Shown here: positions 7,108 to 14,072 of the stretch, piece after piece
Numbering within the stretch: the stretch's first letter is position 1
Layout of the letters: the number at the start of each line of letters is the position of its first letter
Assembly (NCBI GenBank): GCA_964455375.1
Contig: CAYVXE010000044.1
Coordinates: 1-31,308 of the forward strand
DNA from: CAYVXE01 sp964455375
GTDB taxonomy: Bacteria; Zhuqueibacterota; Zhuqueibacteria; Oceanimicrobiales; Oceanimicrobiaceae
DNA length: 31,308 bases
Direction: 5' to 3'
The notes under the pieces: model-generated
Seen by the model: only the letters and a program-made list of their open reading frames with translations
What the model was told of the DNA's origin: nothing
Database searches by the model: none
Program-made: the position numbers and the translations under genes

Positions 7108-8596
7108 TGTCCGGTTGTTGACCCGGCACATAATCTTCCATTAACGGAAAATCATTGAGGTCTTTGGCAAAAGCTGCTTTGAGAAAGGAATCTACCCACC
7201 AAAATATATTGAATTTTCGAACTGTGCGCCGCATTCTTTTCATGCGCCGTTTTCGCTCTCCGTCCGGCATTTGAAATGCTACATAAATCGCCTGGGCAAT
7301 ACCGATGATATCATGTGGATTTACAAGTAGCGCTTCTTTTTGAAATTGGGCGGCAGCACCAGCGAATTCACTCAAAATGAGGACGCCGGTTTCATCGATA
7401 TTTGCAGCGCAGTACTCTTTTGCAACCAGATTCATACCGTCATTCAGGGGTGTTATCAAACCTATTTCAGCCGTACGATAATAAGCGAGTAAATCTGCCC
7501 TGGATAAATTCCTGAAAATATAATGGATGGGAACCCAACCGGATTGGGTGAACTCACCGTTTATCTGTCCCACAAGTTGTTCGATTTCGGTTTTCAATGC
7601 CGCATATTGAGGAATTTTCCTCCTGCTTGGGACAACGATTTGAACGAGGATGGTTTTTTGATGTAAATCAAAATGGTTTCTGAGTGCATATCGGTATGCA
7701 GCTAACCTTTCGAGAATTCCCTTTGTATAGTCCAGGCGATCAATCCCGAGAATAATTTGTTGTTCCGGAAGATCTTCATGAATATACCATGCTTTTTCAG
7801 CCACCTCTTTTGCTGAAGCAGCCGTCGCGAATTCATCAAAATCGATGCTTATGGGAAAAGCGCCAACGCGAATGTCACGGTCTTTCCCACTCATACTGAC
7901 AACCTGCCCGCGCCCACTAATTCGGACACCTTTTAATAAGGTTTTTACACAGTGAATAAAATTTCTGCGATCTCTGATGGTCTGAAAACCGATAATATCA
8001 TATTGAACCAGAGAATTCAAAATTTCTAAACGCCAGGGCAGTTTTACAAAAATATCCAGTGGTGGAAAGGGGATATGCAGGAAAAATGCAATTTGCGGAT
8101 TGAGCCCCATTTCACGGAGTTCGTGAGCGACTCCCATGAGATGATAATCGTGAATCCAGATAAAATCAGACTTATGTAGATTTCTCGTGATTTCACTGGC
8201 AAATTTAAAGTTTACATTTTTGTAGGCTTGCCAATATTCCGGTTTAAAATTGCAATAGGCTGTAAAATCATGAAATAAAGGCCAGATGATCTCATTTGCA
8301 AAACCTTTATAATAGCGCTCCACTTCCTGTGCAGACAGGGCTACAGGTTTCAAATCATAACCAAATTTCTGTTTTACGCCGGCAAGTGCCTCATAAATAC
8401 CTGAATTTTTTCCATCCGATACACCTGGCCAGCCTATCCAGATACCGCCCCTATTTTTCAAAACAGGGGCGAGAGCAGTCACTAATCCGCCGGCTCCAGG
8501 GGTTACTTCCCAATTGCTGTAAACGTTTTTTTTAAGGACGACTGGCAAACGATTGGAAACAATGATGAGCCGATTGTGGTTCTGTTCTGAATCCAT
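7070..8596 (-). CDS. otsA: trehalose-6-phosphate synthase (GT20)
   Basis: A 508-aa GT-B retaining glycosyltransferase that makes trehalose 6-phosphate from NDP-glucose and glucose 6-phosphate. Motifs in order: RLIIVSNRLPVVL at the N-terminus, GAGGLVTALAPVL, HDYHLMGVAHELRE, FFLHIPFPP, GIDRLDYTKGI and LNDGMNLVAKEYCA. The start at 8596 follows GAGGGAG and gives the standard N-terminus; an in-frame extension to 8674 has no family support. It is the last gene of the DUF5752-treT-otsB-otsA run, 149 bases after otsB with a hairpin between them, so its expression may differ from that of the upstream genes. Its C-terminal codons overlap the end of the convergent GH15 gene. Confidence 0.96.
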   Translation of the reverse strand: MDSEQNHNRLIIVSNRLPVVLKKNVYSNWEVTPGAGGLVTALAPVLKNRGGIWIGWPGVSDGKNSGIYEALAGVKQKFGYDLKPVALSAQEVERYYKGFANEIIWPLFHDFTAYCNFKPEYWQAYKNVNFKFASEITRNLHKSDFIWIHDYHLMGVAHELREMGLNPQIAFFLHIPFPPLDIFVKLPWRLEILNSLVQYDIIGFQTIRDRRNFIHCVKTLLKGVRISGRGQVVSMSGKDRDIRVGAFPISIDFDEFATAASAKEVAEKAWYIHEDLPEQQIILGIDRLDYTKGILERLAAYRYALRNHFDLHQKTILVQIVVPSRRKIPQYAALKTEIEQLVGQINGEFTQSGWVPIHYIFRNLSRADLLAYYRTAEIGLITPLNDGMNLVAKEYCAANIDETGVLILSEFAGAAAQFQKEALLVNPHDIIGIAQAIYVAFQMPDGERKRRMKRMRRTVRKFNIFWWVDSFLKAAFAKDLNDFPLMEDYVPGQQPDINQVPYPDYMLS

Positions 8597-8724
8597 GTTA
8601 ACTCCCTCTTGTTTCGTCACAAGACTGTCGAAAAAGCTGAAATAAAATAAATCTTCATGCAGTAGTCGAAGCATGATTTTTAAACAAAGGGTTGCAGCCT
8701 TCGATACCGCTCGATCTAAAGTAG

Positions 8725-8747
8725 GAGACTGTTTTTACGACAGTCTC
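8725..8747 (-). terminator. hairpin at the otsB stop codon
   Basis: GAGACTGT (8725-8732) and ACAGTCTC (8740-8747) form a perfect 8-bp stem with a 7-nt loop, beginning within the otsB stop codon. No clear U-run follows on the minus strand. It may be an attenuator, an mRNA-stabilising element or a weak terminator separating otsB from otsA. Confidence 0.4.
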
Positions 8748-9534
8748 AATGTACGCATATTCGATGCCACTTTGCAAGGAAAGATTGCAATTCCAGCGGC
8801 GGAATGAGTTGAACATCCGCTCGCGTTTTTCGAAATTTCGATCGTACCAGAACAGCAACACCTTTTCCTTTTATGGTTTGAAAGGCATCTTCATCTGTAA
8901 GATCGTCGCCAAGATAAGCTGCGATGGTATCTTTCCCCAATTCATGTAAAACCGTTTCTACGGCGTAAGCTTTATTCGCGTGGGTTGAGTATATTTCAAT
9001 GCCACCGTCAAATTCCCTTATTTTGAAATTCAAGTCCTGAATTTTATGTGACCAATTTTGCAATATGTCACGACGGTTTTTGTCGGCTATGTGTGCCGGT
9101 TTGCCACGCCAATGAAAGGCCACCGAACCGAATTTCATTTCAGTAAGATTATGCATTCCATTTTTGTCTGCCCAATATCCGATTTCGGTTAGAATATCTG
9201 TAGAAGCATCATTTAAAGGTTGTTTATGGTACGTGCCGTTTTCCAGGAGGCGTTCTATGCCGTGCCCGCCCCACATCTCAATGCTCCTGTTTAGTTTAAT
9301 CAGTGCAGACAGGTCTCTCACGGAACGGCCGCTAATGATGGTTACTTTCGTATGACCGGCGTCAATAATTTGGTTTAACACCGGTATGATTTCCGGATAG
9401 GGAAATGCCTTGTCTCTTTCAACCCGGAAAGGTGCAAGAGTACCGTCATAGTCGAGAAACAGTGCTCTTTTGGAATGGTTTCGCAGCAGGGAAAAGAAAT
9501 CGTCTAAATTAAATTGTGGGTTTAGAATTTTCAC
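8746..9534 (-). CDS. otsB: trehalose-6-phosphate phosphatase
   Basis: A 262-aa HAD-superfamily phosphatase that releases trehalose from trehalose 6-phosphate. HAD motif I is DYDGTLAP with nucleophile Asp28 and Asp30. Motif II is IISGRS. A C2B-type cap contains WGGHGIE, FHWRGKP and FDGGIEIY. The motif IV acidic patch is GDDLTDEDAF. Length is typical for OtsB. The start is GTG at 9534, only 4 nt after the treT stop, so it is very probably translated by coupling. It lies between treT and otsA in the minus-strand trehalose operon and supplies the second step of the OtsAB route. Confidence 0.95.
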   Translation of the reverse strand: MKILNPQFNLDDFFSLLRNHSKRALFLDYDGTLAPFRVERDKAFPYPEIIPVLNQIIDAGHTKVTIISGRSVRDLSALIKLNRSIEMWGGHGIERLLENGTYHKQPLNDASTDILTEIGYWADKNGMHNLTEMKFGSVAFHWRGKPAHIADKNRRDILQNWSHKIQDLNFKIREFDGGIEIYSTHANKAYAVETVLHELGKDTIAAYLGDDLTDEDAFQTIKGKGVAVLVRSKFRKTRADVQLIPPLELQSFLAKWHRICVH

Positions 9535-9538
9535 AGAA

Positions 9539-10780
9539 TTAAGACAATTCTATGCGATCTTGTTTTGCATGCAAAATGGCATGTATGAGCGTCAAATATT
9601 CTCTGAGATGGCGCGTGATTAAAAAATTTTGTTTCACATATTCTCTGGCTGTGTTGCCTATTTCCCGAAGTTTTTCATGATTATTCAGAAGATAGCGAAT
9701 TCTAAGCGCGGCACCTTCCGGGGTGTTAACGAGAAATCCCGTGTGATAGTTCACGATCTGAATTCGGATACCGCCGGTATCGCCGCCAATGACGGGTTTA
9801 TTCTTCCACATCGCTTCGGTTACCGTCAAACCGAAACCTTCTTTGGTGGATTTTTGTAATACAATATCGGAGCAGCGTTGCAATGCATTGATGGTGCGGT
9901 GAGCATCCCCGGGAAGCATGAGAATGTGAATGTCGGGATCATCGCCTGCTGTTTTTCTGACTTCCTGCAAAACGATCTCACCTTCAGGGTCATCGCTGGC
10001 GCCACCTCCGGCGAGAACAAGTTGTAGAGAAGGAATAAACTTTTTCGCCATTTTAAACGCATGAATGACACCCACAGGATCTTTAAATCTGTCATAACGA
10101 GATACCTGCAAGATCATTGGGCGTTCAGGATCGATTTGAAACCGGTTGTAGACCGATTGTATCTCTTCTGGGTCCAATTCGATATTTTTTTCATGCAGCG
10201 GGTCAATGCTTGGCGGAATTAAGTAAATAGGGTGCGGCAAGGACTGGGCAAATGTCGCCAGCGAAAAAACACTGGCATCATATTGTTGAACAAAGTTTCG
10301 CAGGTATTTCCACACGAGCCGATTTGGTCGGCTGACATCTATGTGACACCGCCATATCCACTTACCTTTGCGCTGCGGAAAATGTTGAATTAAAGCTGCA
10401 GGCTGCGGATCGTGGATAATAACGATATCCGCATCGTTTAATGAATCGTGAAGGGATTCTGCCGTCTGCGTATTTGTTTTTTCATAAACGGACAATAAGT
10501 TTTCGGGAATAACAAGCCTGTCACCTTGCAGTGCGTTATGAAAACTTTTTGTGCACTGGTAATATTCCGGTCTGCCTTCAATAATTTCCCAGCTCGCCTG
10601 GATACCTAACTCTTGCATGAGCGGCACCATTTTGTGGAGAATTTCTGCCACCCCGCCACCAATGCGGGTCGCATTCACATGCACCAGTCGTATTCCTTTT
10701 AAAGTTTTGGCAAGCTGTTTTAAATGATTGACGACATCCTGTCCTGCAACAGCGCTATATTGCTGCAAAATCTCACTCAT
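9539..10780 (-). CDS. treT: trehalose synthase TreT (GT4, NDP-glucose:glucose type)
   Basis: A 413-aa GT-B glycosyltransferase of family 4, the same size as characterised archaeal TreT, which joins NDP-glucose to free glucose to form trehalose reversibly. N-terminal domain: VHVNATRIGGGVAEIL and WEIIEGRPEYYQCTKSFHN. Middle: IIHDPQPAALI and WRCHIDVSRPN. The C-terminal nucleotide-binding domain has LQVSRYDRFKDPVGVI, LVLAGGGASDDPEG and the EX7E region KEGFGLTVTEAMWKNKPVI followed by GGDTGGI. AAGGA before the ATG at 10780 overlaps the stop region of the upstream DUF5752-like gene, 13 nt away. Its presence with OtsAB gives two independent trehalose routes in one operon. Confidence 0.92.
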   Translation of the reverse strand: MSEILQQYSAVAGQDVVNHLKQLAKTLKGIRLVHVNATRIGGGVAEILHKMVPLMQELGIQASWEIIEGRPEYYQCTKSFHNALQGDRLVIPENLLSVYEKTNTQTAESLHDSLNDADIVIIHDPQPAALIQHFPQRKGKWIWRCHIDVSRPNRLVWKYLRNFVQQYDASVFSLATFAQSLPHPIYLIPPSIDPLHEKNIELDPEEIQSVYNRFQIDPERPMILQVSRYDRFKDPVGVIHAFKMAKKFIPSLQLVLAGGGASDDPEGEIVLQEVRKTAGDDPDIHILMLPGDAHRTINALQRCSDIVLQKSTKEGFGLTVTEAMWKNKPVIGGDTGGIRIQIVNYHTGFLVNTPEGAALRIRYLLNNHEKLREIGNTAREYVKQNFLITRHLREYLTLIHAILHAKQDRIELS

Positions 10781-10793
10781 ATATATCGAATCC

Positions 10794-11438
10794 TTAAAAG
10801 TAATTTTTGAAAATAGTTACTAAGCGGTGGCGAAGTTCCGGTAACGTTGAGAAATAGGGGTCGATTTCAGCGATTCCATGACAGATTTCCGAATAATCTG
10901 CAGGGAGATCTTTCATCCAGTTTTGAAAATCATCCAAATGCCTTTCATTTCGTCTGCGGGCATCGATAAAATGATAAAAGATGCTACCAATGGACATAAG
11001 GGGTAAAATCTCCACAAATTCAGCAGGAGTTTTCGCTTCCAGGAGTGTGTCGAAAATGACGATTTGTGAGCGAATAAACTCGAACCTGGCCTCACGTTTT
11101 GAAATGGGCGGATATTCCAGCTCATCCAGGCGTTCTTCCACGATATCGATTAATTCAAGCCTTAGTGCCTCCATGGAATCAAATGCGGTAGGGTCAACGA
11201 TACATAGCCGTTCGGCCAGTACTTTGTCATGCAAATCATGCCCTGCCCAGGCAGCGAAATCATTGTGACATTCCGGATTTTCAAAACGGGCTTTCAACAA
11301 GCTTCCCCAGAAATGATAGTAAACACTATCAGGTTCGATGCTTGACAAAATAGTTTGCAGCTCGGGTAGATTCTGGGCACGTTTGCCGGTAGCGATAGCA
11401 ATTAAAGCGCAGTCTTTAATGGAAAAAGCATTATTCAT
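10794..11438 (-). CDS. DUF5752-like protein, first gene of the trehalose operon
   Basis: A 214-aa soluble, acidic, mainly helical protein with no signal peptide or membrane segment. From memory it resembles DUF5752 proteins, which are found next to treT in other bacteria; the family name is not verified. Two halves resemble each other: SVYYHFWGSLLKARF with DFAAW and ERLCIVDPTAFDSMEALRLEL (about 38-98), against SIFYHFIDARRRNERH with DFQNWM and GIAEIDPYFSTLPELRHRL (about 142-206). An internal duplication is likely. The ATG at 11438 is preferred to an upstream in-frame codon at 11510 because the extension is low-complexity and hydrophobic and the predicted promoter overlaps it. The role is unknown; gene order suggests helping or regulating TreT. 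Confidence 0.75.
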   Translation of the reverse strand: MNNAFSIKDCALIAIATGKRAQNLPELQTILSSIEPDSVYYHFWGSLLKARFENPECHNDFAAWAGHDLHDKVLAERLCIVDPTAFDSMEALRLELIDIVEERLDELEYPPISKREARFEFIRSQIVIFDTLLEAKTPAEFVEILPLMSIGSIFYHFIDARRRNERHLDDFQNWMKDLPADYSEICHGIAEIDPYFSTLPELRHRLVTIFKNYF

Positions 11439-11482
11439 GAGATTATTCTGAAAATAGTTGAAATTTGATACCAATATTTGGA

Positions 11483-11510
11483 AATATAGCATTGAAATAC
11501 TTTTATGCAA
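11483..11510 (-). promoter_or_regulatory. possible promoter of the trehalose operon
   Basis: On the minus strand TTGCAT (11510-11505) is followed after 16 nt by TATATT (11488-11483), preceded by TGC as an extended -10. It is about 45 bases upstream of the DUF5752-like ATG. The -35 match is weak and the extended -10 is the better evidence. Confidence 0.35.
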
Positions 11511-11567
11511 GTAATAATCTGCATCGGAAATATTTCTGAAAATATTTAGTCTATTAACGGTATTTCA

Positions 11568-11596
11568 TTGACAACGAATTTTCATTTTTGTAAATT
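11568..11596 (+). promoter_or_regulatory. possible promoter upstream of the GAF-phosphatase gene
   Basis: TTGACA (11568-11573), then a 17-nt spacer, then TAAATT (11591-11596). It would give a 5' leader of about 280 bases once the artefactual gap is removed. The -35 is perfect and the -10 matches 4/6. Confidence 0.3.
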
Positions 11597-11672
11597 CTGT
11601 ATATATTCAACAAGTGTGTTAATCAGGCTCTATATTCATCCACTCATTTCCAACGTGAATAATTCATAACGG

Positions 11673-11882
11673 GAATGAACGAGATTGTAAATAAGAATCG
11701 TTAACATTTGTCATTTTCAAATCCCGANNNNNNNNNNNNNNNNNNNNNNNNNNNNNNNNNNNNNNNNNNNNNNNNNNNNNNNNNNNNNNNNNNNNNNNNN
11801 NNNNNNNNNNNNNNNNNNNNNNNNNNNGAATGAACGAGATTGTAAATAAGAATCGTTAACATTTGTCATTTTCAAATCCCGA
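11673..11882. other. assembly join 2: 55-bp duplication around 100 N
   Basis: Bases 11673-11727 and 11828-11882 are identical and flank exactly 100 N. The pattern is the same as at the other two gaps. It is intergenic, so no gene is affected, but leader lengths measured across it are 155 bases too long. Confidence 0.93.
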
Positions 11883-12036
11883 TGTTTTTTGTGCACATTT
11901 CCCGTTCAAAAGGCGTATTCGAAATTCAAGCTACGTCGGATGGTTCAGCAACCAAATGAATTGATTATGAATGAAACAACTTACTTAATAATTTCCCTCT
12001 CTATGTAAAAGAATAAAGACACAGAGGTAATATCAA

Positions 12037-13344
12037 ATGGCAATTTTACAAAAGTCTGTAAATGATGAACTCAGTAAACTCAGGGAAGAGAATAATCGCC
12101 TCAAAAAATCAATAGAGGATTTGTGGTCGATAAATCAGTTGGCGAGGATGATCAGCTCCACCATGCCTGTTGAAGAAATATTGGAGCATGTCGCTTCCGT
12201 TTCTGTAAAAGCACTTGGTGCAGAACAAGGGACGATCTCCTTAGTGGATGAACAGGAAATACATGATCCTTTCAAAACGATTATCCGCAAAGTGGACAAT
12301 AGCAGCATAAAAGGTAAATTACGTTTGGATGAAGAGCTTAGCGGCTGGATGATGAAGAACCGAAAACCTTTAATGATCAATGATTTCAGCGAAGATACGA
12401 CCTTCTCCGGGTTTCATTCTTCCGTCAAAAAAATTGAATCTGTGTTAAGCGTACCGCTCCTTTGTAAAGGCAAATTTATTGGCATTTTAAATCTTTTCAA
12501 TAAAAAGAACATGCGCGGTTTTACATCGGACGATCAGCGTTTGCTCTCAATAATTGGGTCTCAATCAGCCCAGGTCATCGAGAGCGCCAGATTGTATGAA
12601 CAGGAGAAAAAACTGCAGTTGGTTGAGGTAGATTTGGCCATGGCTATGAAAATCCAACAACGTCTTCTCCCAAAAGAAACACCGCCAATTCCGGGTTTTG
12701 ATGTTTGCGGGGTCAGCTATGCAGCTAAAGATGTAGGAGGCGACTATTTTGATTTCATCAAACTGAATGACCATCAATGTGGCATTGCGCTTGGCGATGT
12801 GTCTGGAAAAGGCGTACAGGCGGCGTTGCTCATGTCGAATATTCAGGCGACATTACGCAATCAGGCGATGGTCAGTTCTTCTATTACCGACTGTATAAAA
12901 AATGCAAATCATTTCTTATATTTAAATACGGAATCGAATAAATTCGCAACACTCTTTTACGGTATTTTGGATTGTGAAAAGAAAACATTTCGTTTTGTCA
13001 ATGCCGGGCATAATTTTCCTTGCTATTTTGATCAAAGCGGACAATTTCATACTCTTGAAAAAGGCGGCCTGGTTCTCGGCATGCTTCCGGAGTATCCGTA
13101 CGAGGAGGATACTATTTCTATACAACCTGGAGAAATTGTAGTGATTTATTCCGATGGTGTTACCGAAGCGGAAAATTTATTGGAAGATCAATTTGGAGAA
13201 GAACGCCTGATGCGGCTGATTTCGGAAAACAAAGACCTTTCCTCGAACGAATTGATGAAAAAAATATATGACGAAGTAAAAAAATTTGAAGGCAATAAAG
13301 ACCAGGAGGATGATATTACTCTGGTGATTATTAAAGCGATTTAA
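12037..13344 (+). CDS. GAF-domain PP2C/SpoIIE serine phosphatase (RsbU type)
   Basis: A 435-aa cytoplasmic signalling phosphatase. A short N-terminal coiled coil (about 8-32) leads into a GAF sensor domain (about 35-185, with ISLVDE, LSVPLLCKGKFIGILNLFNK and SQSAQVIESARLYEQE). The linker QLVEVDLAMAMKIQQRLLP is the classical entry to an RsbU/SpoIIE domain. Metal-binding motifs GGDYFDF (Asp236), GDVSGKG, YSDGVTEAEN and EDDITLVI are intact, so it should be active. Such proteins dephosphorylate anti-sigma-factor antagonists (STAS proteins) in partner-switching pathways. No STAS or RsbW-like gene lies in this window, so the partner is elsewhere. GAGGTAAT precedes the ATG. Confidence 0.93.
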   Translation: MAILQKSVNDELSKLREENNRLKKSIEDLWSINQLARMISSTMPVEEILEHVASVSVKALGAEQGTISLVDEQEIHDPFKTIIRKVDNSSIKGKLRLDEELSGWMMKNRKPLMINDFSEDTTFSGFHSSVKKIESVLSVPLLCKGKFIGILNLFNKKNMRGFTSDDQRLLSIIGSQSAQVIESARLYEQEKKLQLVEVDLAMAMKIQQRLLPKETPPIPGFDVCGVSYAAKDVGGDYFDFIKLNDHQCGIALGDVSGKGVQAALLMSNIQATLRNQAMVSSSITDCIKNANHFLYLNTESNKFATLFYGILDCEKKTFRFVNAGHNFPCYFDQSGQFHTLEKGGLVLGMLPEYPYEEDTISIQPGEIVVIYSDGVTEAENLLEDQFGEERLMRLISENKDLSSNELMKKIYDEVKKFEGNKDQEDDITLVIIKAI

Positions 13345-13426
13345 ATCAACTCCCTCGAAGGTTTATAAAAACAAAAACTCTGCTCTGGGTACGCGGTTTT
13401 AAGCAATATCTGCACTAAATTTTTAG

Positions 13427-13774
13427 ATGAAGCGAATCTTATTTTTATCTTTATTCTTTCTTACAGCTTGTGAAGCTACTCCTCCACCGGATATGACCGA
13501 CCCCGGCCAACTTCTTTATTTTGGCTATGCTAAGAAAGATGTAAACTGTTCAAAGTGTCACGGCCCTGAGGGAAAGGGAGGCTCACAAGCACCGGATATG
13601 CGCCGCGCCTTTTCAAAATATGACGATCAAAAAATCATGGATTTTATCCTGCATGGCAAAGGACTCGGTCTGGATTCCATGCCTGCTTTCGAAGAAAATA
13701 TCACGGCGGACGATCTTCAAAATTTGATACTGTTTATCAAATCACTGCAAATTGATTCTACGGCCACAGAATAA
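13427..13774 (+). CDS. small monoheme cytochrome c lipoprotein
   Basis: A 115-aa exported cytochrome c. The signal peptide MKRILFLSLFFLTAC ends in a lipobox with Cys15, so it is probably anchored to a membrane facing the periplasm. One heme site is present as C41-S-K-C44-H45. The Met ligand is probably Met84 in LDSMPAF, spaced as in class I cytochromes. The helix DDLQNLILFIKSL closes the domain. It is probably a single-electron carrier; the partner enzyme is not in the window. It lies 82 bases after the GAF-phosphatase gene in the same direction, with no evident Shine-Dalgarno, and a strong hairpin begins right after its stop. Confidence 0.9.
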   Translation: MKRILFLSLFFLTACEATPPPDMTDPGQLLYFGYAKKDVNCSKCHGPEGKGGSQAPDMRRAFSKYDDQKIMDFILHGKGLGLDSMPAFEENITADDLQNLILFIKSLQIDSTATE

Positions 13775-13810
13775 GAATGGCTGCCTTTGGAAACAAAAAA
13801 GCAGCCATTC
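13775..13810 (+). terminator. hairpin immediately after the cytochrome stop
   Basis: GAATGGCTGC (13775-13784) and GCAGCCATTC (13801-13810) pair perfectly (10 bp) around a 16-nt loop, beginning at the base after the TAA. No strong U-run follows (CAGTCATTTGTTTC), so it is a terminator-like or mRNA-protecting hairpin. A second arm, CAGTCATTT (13811-13819), can pair with AAATGACTG (13875-13883). Confidence 0.5.
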
Positions 13811-13976
13811 CAGTCATTTGTTTCATATCATGCTGTCCGGCATCTCATGTTGTGTTCAGTTCATTATAAATGAAAAATGACTGTAAATGATTTATAACGA
13901 TCTCAGGCATTTTTTAAAATCTTATTTCCGTTACCCTCATACTTGTTTCTGATTTACCCAAGATAAATCTAAATCA

Positions 13977-14036
13977 TTATTTCCCTCCGCCAGTCGGGGG
14001 AGGATTGTCGGAACCACCCGGTTTAGGTGCGCGCAT
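13977..14036 (-). CDS. 19-codon Pro/Gly-rich peptide with a perfect Shine-Dalgarno
   Basis: ATG at 14036 to TAA at 13977-13979 encodes MRAPKPGGSDNPPPTGGGK. Upstream reads AAAGGAGGTGATAAT then ATG, a full complement of the 16S rRNA 3' tail at ideal spacing (7 nt after AGGAGG), stronger than at any other gene in this window. It lies 36 bases downstream of the kinase stop on the same strand, so it is probably the last cistron of that transcript. The peptide is hydrophilic, net basic and has no signal sequence. The function is unknown. The quality of the ribosome site argues against chance, but translation is not shown. Confidence 0.5.
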   Translation of the reverse strand: MRAPKPGGSDNPPPTGGGK

Positions 14037-14072
14037 ATTATCACCTCCTTTCATCAGTTTATTATGGTTGAA

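Larger units (their letters stand above)
11511..12036. other. AT-rich intergenic region containing a gap
   Basis: It lies between the divergent trehalose operon and the GAF-phosphatase gene. After removing the artefactual 155 bases it is about 370 bp of AT-rich sequence. It contains a possible plus-strand promoter and no convincing ORF, RNA gene or terminator. Confidence 0.5.

Noticed and set aside
8597..8674. N-terminal extension of OtsA
   Set aside because: The extension has no family similarity, and a good GAGGGAG ribosome site precedes the ATG at 8596, which gives the standard N-terminus.
8655..8861. 68-codon minus-strand frame across the otsB end and spacer
   Set aside because: It overlaps otsB in another frame, has no ribosome site and has no protein-like pattern. 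It is a shadow frame.
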